DNA from: Hirudo medicinalis
Taxonomy: Eukaryota > Annelida > Clitellata > Hirudinida > Hirudinidae
Reading direction: 5' to 3'
Assembly: GCA_011800805.1 (NCBI GenBank)
Contig: MPNW01000031.1
Coordinates: 305,039 to 346,894, forward strand
DNA: 41,856 nucleotides
In this document: positions 33,201-41,856 of the stretch, piece by piece
Layout of the letters: every line of letters begins with the position of its first letter
How positions within the stretch are numbered: the first letter of the stretch is position 1
Made by a program: the position numbers and the translations under genes
Notes under the pieces: generated by a model
Seen by the model: the letters and a program-made list of their open reading frames with translations, nothing else
What the model was told of the DNA's origin: nothing
The model's database searches: none

Positions 33201-34156
33201 GAAGAGTTACATTCTATTACTTTCCTACAAGAATGAAAAATAATAAAATTAGATTTGTTAATATTAAGAGACAAACAATTTTTAATGAACCAATTGTTAA
33301 AAAGAATTAATTCTTAATTTTAATTAATTATTCTTAATTAATTATTAAGATCTTATTTATGATGATTAAAAGGCAAACGAAACTTGAGGATCAGGTCCTT
33401 CAAAAATACCTTAAGAGGGTTAAAACATTTCAAAACACAGCACCGTTGAAATATCAAAACTGAATTAAATTGTTATTCCAACCATCATTGAATGGGTGTC
33501 AATGAACGTGCAGACATTGTTTTAAATCAATAATTAAGAAACACGACCGCCACCAAAGACGACATCGACATCTGGGATAAAATTAGATTATTTATTAATG
33601 TTAAACAATTATTCAATTGTAGGTTATAGTAAACGACACCGATCTACAATGTTTTTTTCTTTTTAAATCTGCTACATATTTCCTTTGCCAAGGCAATTTT
33701 CGTACTTGAACGTTTTAAGATTCCTTTCATCTCGACTGCTACTTTACTTCTTCAAAAACGTCTGAGTATCTCATGTTCTAAAGTAGTAAACTCTTGGTTG
33801 ACCCTTTGCTTTATGCTCAATCACCAAGAATACTTTGTAAAACATACTCCCTCCTTCCTTAAACTTTGACTGAGTCTGAAATTATCAGCTATTATGTTCA
33901 ATTTATAATGTTCCATTTTTCATAGTAATGTCATGTATGGGATGCCATTTCAAAAGTGTTTAATTCCTCTTCCCCATTTTATCATCACAACTCAAGATTA
34001 GAGACAATATTAATTCGAAAATACGTTCAAATAAATAAAATGAATTCCGCCTCTTCTGGAATCTAAAGTTGTCACTTTAAACACAAACCTGTTGACTATA
34101 ATTTTCCTACCTGTAATAACGTCAATTAACAACAAGTACAATATCCAAATCTCCAT
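30277..34156 (-). CDS. Ig-superfamily receptor paralog A, with alternative transmembrane endings
   Basis: Exons: signal 34156-34111 (MEIWILYLLLIDVIT); compact Cys-Trp-Cys module 32236-32054 (TTCNGW, later IGFYYC); Ig1 31976-31650; Ig2 31584-31333 (C-W-C core, MPPTNVRPNETT, GNYNCTC). All joins are phase 1. Two endings follow in frame. Ending 1, exon 31267-31164, gives a hydrophobic ILSICLITVVALLLMMILGW, then YFLDLT and a stop (303 aa total). Ending 2 uses 30826-30707 (transmembrane GGANVAAIVLGTLGGLAVVA, then WKWKKVDLRKK), 30540-30520 and 30320-30277 (330 aa); its tail ends ENSLYGKI. SLYGKI fits the ITIM consensus [SIVL]xYxx[ILV] and also a YxxPhi endocytic signal. Many N-glycosylation sequons occur. 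A type I cell-surface receptor is the best reading; the ligand is unknown. Use of both endings is inferred. Confidence 0.82.
32361..33275 (-). mobile_element. Decayed LINE (reverse transcriptase C-terminal part) in intron 1 of Ig gene A
   Basis: The minus strand encodes the end of a CR1/jockey-type reverse transcriptase: NKSNFIIFHSCRK, RYLGVLMDEHLSWLTHI, SRNIGIISRIR and YPYVTYCNIIWASTYNTH, then LQKRIIRIIF and a C-terminal region with CYGPRLYSSIPSSIK. In-frame TAA and TAG codons break it. It ends in an A-rich tail of AATCAATAAAA and CTCAAAATAAAA units (32412-32361). It is 5'-truncated and sits in the same orientation as the host gene. A 79-bp duplication around the N at 33087 is best explained as an assembly error. 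Confidence 0.85.
33008..33166. repeat. Identical 79-bp duplication flanking a single N
   Basis: 33008-33086 and 33088-33166 are the same 79 bases, separated only by N at 33087. Identical copies abutting an N point to unmerged read overlap rather than biology. Confidence 0.9.
33290..34110. other. Remainder of Ig gene A intron 1
   Basis: AT-rich DNA with TTAATTAA words. No exon fits the phase-1 chain here, except a 13-codon frame at about 33530-33570 that runs straight into a stop. Confidence 0.5.
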
Positions 34157-35320
34157 TTCAAATATTGTCGAGCTCTTCTTCCTTGATTCAAACTCCTGAC
34201 GAGGAAGTTCCTCTTCTTCAAAACAATGAACAATAAATAATTTTAGTGTCACGGGATTATTAATGAATTTTGAGTGAACCTCTGAGTGTAACAAAAATAA
34301 ATTTAAATTGCCTAAAGCATTTAATTTTATATTAAAATACTCTCGTTGGCGACTACTACAAGATTATAGCTTATATAATTACTTACAGTGTAAGTAATTC
34401 TACATCTAAGTAGGATAGCCCTCAAGTCGAAAAAGAAGTCTAAAACGCTTGAGTTGTATTGAAAATTATAGAAGAAAACTGAAACAACAGTTAGTAGTTT
34501 AATAAACAACGGATTATAACTGTCAACTTTAAGCAATTAAGGAACTTGTCTACAGTCTTTATACAACAAAGATTCTATCGACAACTTCACCAAGACAAGC
34601 TACCCGCTGCAACTTCTCATCAACTCCGCGTCCCCAGAACCACATAACATAGAACAATTAACAAAACTATTTCAACAAGTTGTAACATAACATAACATAT
34701 CATAAACAATTCTTAGAATGAGAAATATTTATTTGGCAAAATCATCGAACAAGATGGAAAATATGCTGCCACTTCTCTGATGTAAATGCAATTTAGAGTT
34801 GATTTAGATTTTAATCATTTGATCCGCCATAAAAGACTTCAGTGAAATTGCTACTTTTCCGTTTAGAAGACGTTACTAAATGCTATTCCCGTCTCCCTGG
34901 AATTCAACCAGAATTCAACCAGAATGGCGGTTTTTTTTGTGCTTGACTCAACATGGTCACACTAAGTCGTCTGTATTAAGCAACTTAAAAACAAAAACAA
35001 TCACATAAATTTAAGTATGTTTATTTTGTCCAAAAGATACAAGCTTTCATTCGAAATGACATTCGAATGAATGATTCGAACGAGGCACATCCTAAAGCAA
35101 TACGAACATGTTAATTTCTCGTCTTCAATGCAGCGTGTTTGGTGGGATTGATGAGGCGAAAACATACAAATTTCCGAAAATATGTTCATTCCCAAAACCG
35201 TAATGACAGTTGCAGATGGAAACTCTGGAATCTCAGCTACAATAACAATTCGCTTATGTATTAGGTCATACTAAATAATACAAGATGTGAATCCACGAAT
35301 TCATTACTTGTTTTTCCGCG
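34157..35320. other. Interval between Ig genes A and B
   Basis: It holds the promoter side of gene A and the 3' side of gene B. The frame around 35236-35001 could be spliced in phase 1 after the acceptor at 35237 (AEIPEFPSATVITVLGMN), but its continuation does not look like protein. No gene is seen otherwise. Confidence 0.45.
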
Positions 35321-38196
35321 TCAAATGATGTTCAAAATGGCTGCAATGATGAATGTCAAGCCACTCAGATACTTCGTTTCAACTCCAACTTAAAAAAATA
35401 CACCTTTGCGTAATTATTTACTCGAATCATCATAAATTTATATGCTGAGTGTCACGTAGCCAGTGTGTAATTGCTGAGCGATTCAATCATTTAATTAATG
35501 CTCGTAATACTAAAAATTGACCAAAGAACAAAATTAAACTAGTTAAGTTGCAATAATGAGTTAATGAGAGAACAGAAATGGACATTCGTATAACTTTGTC
35601 ATTTATCACCTTATTTGGATTTTTTTAACAATGACAAAAGGACCTGCCGTAGTCATACTTCCGAAGCTGATTATCAGAAGCTAGTCAAATGAAGCCGATT
35701 TGAAAATACTTGAAAAGGATGCAAAATAAATAGACTCGTAGAAAGTAATTCCACGAAAATTTTACGTGAAAATCCACGGCAGATAACATTCTCGTGGAAT
35801 TCACGGGAATTTCGTGAAAATTCACGGTAGACAACAACTTTATTTTTTATTTTTTCTATCTGCCGTGAATATTTACAAAACCATTACTATTAAAAAATAT
35901 GGTTAAATTATTGTGACAATTAAAAACAAAACATTATTTTCCACATACGTTTTAACTTTTAGACTATTTGAGGATGTTGAGTGTGAAACCTACTCTACTT
36001 GAACAAATCGAAAAATTCAGAAAGAATTAGATCAAAAGCCAACCAATACAAATAGAGATACAAATGCATGTAATATCTTGCAAGATTTGTAACAAATAGA
36101 GATATTTGATAATTATACTTAATATATTACATGAATGTATAAAAATAAATATTCACACACATAAATATTTAGTGTTTATAGCGATTTTCAATGAAAAACC
36201 GGAATTTAAAATTGAGCAGAGCAATTGTATAATATAACGATTACATATTTAAAACTGCCTCAAATTTACTTGTTAAAATATGTATAATTTATAAGGGATG
36301 TTTTAAGAATACCCTTCCATCTACAACAATAGGACGACAATGTCCTATGTCGAATATCCCGTTAATGATGAATTATGATATTAATATCTTTGAAGCTGAG
36401 CTCAATCATGCCAGATTTTCAGATTACGAACTTCTCTAGAAGTTGAAGCGTGTCTTAAAACATTAGAACCTGGAAAGACAACTTTGAAAGACTTCGATAG
36501 GTCACTCCGCATTCAATAAAAAGTACCCATTAACTGATGCCATTAATTTGTGATCGTAATTTTTCTCTGCGGCAGGGGTGTCGGTCTGCACTGACTTCAA
36601 AGCGGCTAGAAAATAATTAAATTAATTCGCTAGTCAACCAACCTCCTATTAGGATCGTACCATTCCACGAAGCCTCATAAACTTTTTCATCTATAGTATT
36701 GCTGGCAGCACAAATGCAAAAGTATTTTCCGTGATTCTGGATTATAAGCTGGGCCCCGTCAGTTTTCCAGCCATCTCCCTCACAACTCCATTTGTAGTCA
36801 GGAGGTGGATCTGCATCTGAAGTACAATTGATTGGCAGGTCAGGTTCTTGCGACACCCTGTCAGGTTGTACGTTCGTTGGAGCTACTGTATAACAATAAG
36901 TGACTTTTGAGCTTTACAAACATCGGCAAATCGGAGCTAAAACTGTAAAGACGTACAGTAAACATAAATGGTTTTTGTCGCAACTTCAGTATAATTTGCA
37001 ATCGCCTGCCCTGCCTTAACTTCCGAATTGAACGTGCAAAAAAATGTTTCAGAGCCGGATTTAGTCAAGTGAATGTTAGCTTTCACGCGCAAATCAATCT
37101 GGACTTCACGGTTAATTTCAGAATATCTCCTATATTCTCGGTTGGATGAATCAGTCAGTACTAAATACATCTTTGCCCAGTAGAAGTTTCCAGTAAGATA
37201 TGCACCATAGCACGAGCATTCAACAATATCTCCAACCATGTTGTATTTTCTTGAATGTATGCTTATTTCGAAAGCCAAGGGAGAGCCTAAGCATCAAAAG
37301 CAACAAGGTATTAATAAATTTCAAATGCTTTAAAAGATTTATGGCTAATTATTATTATGCTGATTAATAATTAGCAGCCAAAGTAAAAATGAGAAAGTTG
37401 ATCCCATTGTTCTTATGGCACTGATACTGGTTATATGCGTTTTTAGACCAATTACCTTCATAACATGTTGAAAGGCACATAGAATTGTCAGATTTATCGA
37501 TCTCAAGTAAATATTTGGTTCAAAATTCTTTTAAAACTAAGAATAAATTATAATAATTATGCATAAATCGTATTATTTATTAAAGCCACAACTTCAAACG
37601 ATAAAGTTATTACAATTATTGTAATAAAAAATTGTTATATTTATTAATTATTCTTTCACGAATAAACTAGATATTATAAATAATTGCAAATAATATACCA
37701 AATCAATAATTTAATTTAAGTCCACCAACCGACTGCGAGATAGAAAACTTTATCGCCTTTTGGGCAGTGGTAAAAGCCTACTTTTGACAGAGTCAGTGAA
37801 AAGTCAAACGATGTTAGTTCTTTGTAATTGAAAATCCAGTTTTTGGAACAATTCCCCAAAGTTACAGTGGAAGCAAAATCACTGGCAATGACGCGAACAA
37901 TTTCTGTAATCATTCAATTTTCGTGTTTGTAAAAACGCGTGTAGTTCCAACTCGAGCGTGACGTCACACGTCCAGGACTAGGCTTTCGATTAGTAAGATA
38001 TCATTGATGTAATACTATCTATGTAATCCATACTCTCTATATAATCCATATATTCCATATAATCCGTACTATCCATACAGTTCACATTATCCATGTTATT
38101 CATACCTGCTTCTGCATTATGAAATGCAGCAACAAGAAAAATAACTAGCATCATTTTCTTGATCCGCATCCGAATTCCGTGTGTAAAAGCAACCAT
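35321..38196 (-). CDS. Ig-superfamily paralog B with GPI-signal-like tail, 5 exons, 301 aa
   Basis: Exons: signal 38196-38106 (MMLVIFLVAAFHNAEA at its end); Cys-Trp-Cys module 37903-37730 (LGNCSKNW, later VGFYHC); Ig1 37286-36957 (VECSCYGAY, SETFFCTFN); Ig2 36885-36643 (APTNVQPD, INCTSDADPPPDYKWSC, GKYFCIC); C-terminal exon 35388-35321. All joins are phase 1, and module and Ig1 exon lengths (174 and 330) equal those of paralog C. The last exon gives VGVETKYLSGLTFIIAAILN and ends two Ile later with no cytosolic tail. A terminal hydrophobic run like this suits GPI anchoring, or a minimal membrane anchor. Signalling, if any, would need a partner. The long last intron (1.25 kb) makes the final exon the least certain. 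Confidence 0.82.
37980..38105 (-). repeat. Short degenerate repeat after the signal exon of gene B
   Basis: Directly after the donor the minus strand stays open and reads MDYMEYMDYIESMDYID-like repeats, from 9-12 bp units of the ATGGATTATATGGA type, before a stop. Intron retention would give a short secreted Met/Asp/Tyr-rich peptide; drift of a microsatellite is simpler. Confidence 0.5.
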
Positions 38197-38250
38197 CCAC
38201 TGACTTTCATTTCATACGATCCACATCTTTTGTCTTCTCAAGACGCCAAA

Positions 38251-38312
38251 GAGATCGCACCAAACGGTTCATTCGAATATCGGAGATGGATATTTGAAAT
38301 CAGAAAAAATAT
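38251..38312 (-). promoter_or_regulatory. Upstream block of gene B conserved with gene C
   Basis: GATCGCACCAAACGGTTCATT...GAGATGGATAT...AAATCAGA (plus strand) closely matches 40801-40858 upstream of paralog C. It ends about 55 bp from the gene B start codon, so it is a candidate proximal promoter or 5' UTR element. Confidence 0.5.
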
Positions 38313-39157
38313 GCTCTCATTTATTTTTTGTTTGTTTGTTTTTGTAATACTATTAAAATATAAATTTAAACATTTTAATTAAAGTTCTCAGAAGCGAATT
38401 GTCAACAAGAAATATAAATGTCACTTTGAAGGAGAGCGTAATTATGAACAATATTCAGGACATTACAAAATTCCGCATCATCTCAGATCTATATCATTTT
38501 TATCCTATCCTTATTTCTCTATTCGCTTTTTCGTTATTGATCAACTATAATTTAGATTTGGAAATAGTTCATCAGCATTTATTTCTCTATTTACAAAACT
38601 AAAATAAAATATTGATCGACTTAAAGTTGAAAATTTGGACTTTTGCCGCCACCTCTTTTAATGATTTAAAGATGTATTCAGATCGTGAATTACGGACGAT
38701 GCATTAATGCACATTCACCCAAGTCGAGACAAAACTCACCGAAACTATGCTGCACGACTTAAAAGAAACCGGATTGTGTATTCAAATGTGTTTATTTGTG
38801 TCTCAAAAGCAACCAAATGAAGTTTGAAAACAAAATTAAGAACAATTTTGGATTCCCAGTCTTTCATCCGATGTGACTGCAGCCAAAAACGAATGTTGAA
38901 AACTATTCATCACTCGATTGTAAAACCGCTTGTTTCAAACACAAATCAAAACTTAATTCCATAAGTGTTTCTCACCATACTTCGGCATTCCGAGTATTAA
39001 AATACAAACGTACAAAAATACAAATAAATACCAACTACTGAAGTCAAGAATTGCTAATCCTAGAAAATACTGATGGAAATTTCTATACATTATCCTCCAT
39101 CAAGCACGCAATCCACTCAAACCACAGCAGAATACGATTCAAAAGTTTACTTGCTTT
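38313..39157. other. Interval between Ig genes B and C
   Basis: Distal promoter side of gene B and 3' side of gene C. The two plus-strand frames here (67 codons each) are Ile/Phe/Leu-rich and AT-biased and look random. Confidence 0.5.
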
Positions 39158-40708
39158 TCACTTCAAATGCTCCACGATTTGTACGACGGCAACAGCTACG
39201 AACGTGATGCCATTCAAGTACTCTCTTTCGGCTCCAGCTTAAAAAAGAGTCGCTGACGTGAACCAATTTCATTTATTTATTTAATTATTATGAACATTTA
39301 TTTATTCGAAAGTGACCATTAATTAATTAATTAATTAATTTTTTGCAGTTGGTTCCATGAAATGCGACATGAGGTCGTACAATGAAATTCACCAACAGTT
39401 AATAGACCAAATTGCAGTTACAGACCAAAGTGCAAAAAGATAATCGACTAAAAAAGGTGACACTCTTGCACAAAATCTGCTTCTAGATTGAAAGGGGAAT
39501 TGTAATACCACAGAAGCAGCCTTTTTGCGAAAGCTCAGCCATCTTTACAGAAAGCGAATGTATACGTGGATGAAGTATTAAGTGCTAACCCATTATCGAG
39601 ATCGTACCGTTCCACGATCCCCCATATACCGTGCCTTCTACGGTATTGTTGACAGTGCAAATGCAAAAATACTCTCCGTAGTTCTGGATTGTAAGTTGGT
39701 GTCCTTCGCTTTGCCAACCATTCCCCTCACAGCTCCACATGAATTCTGTGGGACTTGGATTTCCGTCTGATGTACAGTTGATTGGAACGTTAAGTTCATT
39801 AACCTTCAAGTCGGGTCTGACGTTCGTCGGGGCCACTGTCGGAAGAGAAAAATTGTCTTTTGAGTTACAAATATTGGCACGTCGGATCGAAAATTGTAGT
39901 GCCGTACTGTAAGCATAAATGCTTCTGTTTTGAACTTCAATGTGGTCCACAATGGCTTGCCCTGCCAGGACTTTGTAGTTGAACGTGCAGAAATAAGTTT
40001 CCTGGCCAGGTTTAACCAAAGGAAAATTTTTGTACGCAATAAGGCTGCAGGAAACCCAGAAACATTCTGCGTAAGATCGAACGATTTCTTTGTTTGAAGA
40101 ATCAGTCACTCTCGTATAAGCGTATCCGTTAAACCTAGTTCCTGGGACAGCCTTAATGCTGCAATTAACTTCAATGTTCTCTCCAACCATGTTGTATTTT
40201 CTAAAGTCGTTTCGTAATTCAAATTTAAAGGGATCATCTAAAAATGTTAAAAACGTTCATGTTAAACATTTCGCCTGAAATACCAAATTTCAAAAATAAT
40301 TTCTAACCAAGTGCCAAGGCGAAAAACTTATCGTTTTCACCACAGTTATAGAATCCGACTTTAGCTTGTGTCAAATCAACGTCTGGAGACAGCAAAGGTT
40401 TGTTGTCAAAGATCCACGATTGCGAACAAGATGACAAAGGAATCCTTTGACCGAACTTTAATGTAACCATGCGAACCAACTCTTAAAAGAACAATTAAGG
40501 TCAATTCTGATAAAATCAAATATCGACAACATTTCCAATCCCTCGAGTTATTTTTTCAAGCAAACGTCTTTTGAGACAGAATGCATTTATTCGTCTTAAA
40601 TACAGACTTAAATTTATACGTCTTAAATGGATAAACATTTTTAATAATTTATTCATCCCTACCTGCCTCTGCATTATGGAAAATAAAAATGAAAAGTGAC
40701 ACGAGCAT
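39158..40708 (-). CDS. Ig-superfamily paralog C with short hydrophobic tail, 5 exons, 291 aa
   Basis: Exons: signal 40708-40663 (MLVSLFIFIFHNAEA); Cys-Trp-Cys module 40481-40308 (LSSCSQSW, later VGFYNC); Ig1 40237-39908 (KYNMVGENIEVNCS, QETYFCTFN); Ig2 39835-39590 (APTNVRPD, VPINCTSDGNPSPTEFMWSC, GEYFCIC); last exon 39237-39158, AGAEREYLNGITFVAVAVVQ then IVEHLK and a stop. All joins are phase 1. The hydrophobic stretch is about 15 residues and followed by EHLK, so a GPI signal is less certain than in B; a short membrane anchor is possible. The start is the only ATG in frame after an upstream stop. Closest to paralog B in sequence, upstream block and ending. It is the first gene of the cluster in transcription order. 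Confidence 0.83.
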
Positions 40709-40800
40709 TACTTCTCTGGCTACAGTTACTGGTCTAAGTAATGCCTACTTAAAACGCCGAATCCATTTTTAGAATCTCATTTATCGTTGGAGTAAACAAG

Positions 40801-40858
40801 AATCGCACAAAACGGCTCATTCAAATAACAGAGATGGATATATTTCAAAACACAGACA
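40801..40858 (-). promoter_or_regulatory. Upstream block of gene C conserved with gene B
   Basis: AATCGCACAAAACGGCTCATT...GAGATGGATATATTTC (plus strand) matches the block at 38251-38312. It lies about 93 bp from the gene C start codon. AACGG/CCGTT within it is a MYB-like core. Confidence 0.5.
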
Positions 40859-41395
40859 AAAGTCATTTGATTTATTTGATCGCGTATTTTATCATTAAAA
40901 TAAAATATAAATTAAATATTAAAACATTCCGGCAATATTGCTGTCCAAATATTTTGAGAACCACAAAACGTTTTTTAAAAAATTAACTTCACAGTTCGAT
41001 TACGAACACGCTTCGTGACGATCGACTATTTCAATCATAAACGCCCCCTCTCTCCATGCCAGTAATAATTACCAGCCATGCACAATATTTACGACGATTA
41101 TTCTATTGTATTAGTGTTGATATTATTTTCTTTTTACATATTTATAGTAACGATAAAAACAAAGCGGGTTATGATATCAATCATTAGCCTACTTAAACCA
41201 CTACAAATTAATATTATGTTATGTTATACATTACAATCTGATCAATTTTGAATACAACACAATACCACTTAAGACGATGACGTCTTGTTATTAAATTGTA
41301 AACTGAGCGATATGAGCAGACCCTATATCCTGTGTCTGATCATCGTTCTGAAAGCTACAGAATTTGATTATTACAAAGATGTGGTCATCAGCGCG
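40859..41395. other. AT-rich interval without genes
   Basis: No frame, RNA or repeat stands out beyond AT-rich sequence. Confidence 0.5.
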
Positions 41396-41520
41396 ATGTG
41401 CAGGTTGGCATAATGGGTTGAATATTCCCGCGGTGATAGCAACAGTCGTAAAGTGCCGTGTTCGCAGCACAGATTGCACCGACAGGGAGTGCCCTCGGGC
41501 TATAAGAATTTTGGAGCGAA
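41396..41520 (+). mobile_element. tRNA-derived SINE, second copy
   Basis: Plus strand: TGTGCAGGTTGGCATAATGG (A-box region), GCAACAGTCG, GTGTTCGCAGC (B-box region), then the acceptor strand TTGCACC, followed by GAGTGCCCTCGGGCTATAAG. Spacing and several shared words (GCAACAGTCGT, CGTGTTCG, TTGCACCG) put it in the same family as the copy at 16757-16940, more diverged in the tail. Confidence 0.65.
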
Positions 41521-41693
41521 GGTTTCGTGGAGGTCCACGTATTTAGCCAAACTTATATCAACCGCTTCTCCGTCTATTTCTGTTTTGAAATCGTTAATTA
41601 TCCAAGGGACAATACACATGTTTATAACAGAATGTAATTATATGAATCATAATTGTTGTTTTGCTTTATGATCCGGCGGGGGTTCGCCCGTAC

Positions 41694-41800
41694 TAATAAT
41701 TAATAATAATAATGATGATGATGATGATGATGGTGGTGGTGATGATGGTGATGATGATGATGATGATGATGATGATGACGGTGACGGTGACGATGATGTC
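41694..41800. repeat. AAT/GAT/GGT microsatellite
   Basis: AAT units pass into GAT, GGT and GAC units near the end of the window. Confidence 0.95.
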
Positions 41801-41856
41801 AACATCTTCAATTTCTTCATTGAAATAATGAAGACAGGAAGATAAATTGAATGAGT

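Noticed and set aside
33530..33575. Candidate extra exon in Ig gene A intron 1 after a CCCAG acceptor
   Set aside because: In the required phase it reaches a stop after 12 codons, and the signal exon joins the next module perfectly without it.
35001..35236. Alternative last exon of Ig gene B (AEIPEFPSATVITVLGMN...)
   Set aside because: Acceptor and phase fit, but the continuation has no membrane segment and looks like random frame; the exon at 35321-35388 matches the paralog C ending much better.
38960..39035. Phase-compatible hydrophobic frame after the acceptor CTTCAG downstream of gene C
   Set aside because: Only about 13 codons of Tyr/Phe/Val from AT-rich DNA before a stop; no counterpart in gene B.

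Overview
This window looks like nuclear DNA of a ciliated invertebrate animal. Coding exons are small and split by many GT-AG introns. There are long trinucleotide and tetranucleotide microsatellites, tRNA-derived SINEs, a decayed LINE and a MITE. The gene set (an interferon regulatory factor, dynein assembly factor DNAAF4, CDK7, a ZIP transporter, RPUSD1) is animal-type. The sequence alone does not fix the phylum; a marine invertebrate is likely, and a tunicate or cnidarian is possible but unproven. Single N bases at 3215, 32525 and 33087 mark assembly joins.

Layout. 1-6083: no convincing gene, only microsatellites, minisatellites, an L2-like repeat tail and an unexplained GC-rich open stretch near 3.75-4.2 kb. 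6084-11301: three minus-strand genes in tandem, a four-exon ZIP-family zinc transporter (414 aa), a three-exon coiled-coil protein of unknown role (191 aa) and a four-exon RluA-type pseudouridine synthase (RPUSD1-like, 259 aa). 11302-14900: gene-free, with large GAT/AAT and TTCG/TCCG repeats. 14935-17795: an IRF transcription factor on the plus strand with a partly degenerated tryptophan cluster and GAAA repeats just before the start codon. 19425-22346: DNAAF4 in 11 exons (407 aa). It runs tail-to-tail into CDK7 (12 exons, 338 aa, minus strand, 25702-22595). CDK7 in turn shares a ~600 bp divergent promoter region with an unrecognised plus-strand gene (26309 onward) carrying a SUMO-interaction-like motif and, in a later exon, one C2H2 finger.

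30277-40708: the most interesting region. Three minus-strand paralogous immunoglobulin-superfamily surface-protein genes lie in tandem. I assembled each by hand: signal exon, a compact Cys-Trp-Cys module of about 60 residues, two Ig domains, then different C-terminal exons. Two paralogs end in a short hydrophobic GPI-signal-like tail. The third has two alternative endings: a transmembrane segment with almost no tail, or a transmembrane segment with a tail ending in SLYGKI, which fits the ITIM consensus and also a YxxPhi sorting signal. Every internal intron is phase 1, so the cassettes can be swapped without frame loss. The arrangement resembles an invertebrate immune or allorecognition receptor cluster. 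That is inference from architecture; no ligand or function is visible.

The housekeeping genes rest on clear family matches along their full length. Exon boundaries were placed by hand from splice consensus and reading-frame continuity, so individual junctions can be off by a few bases.
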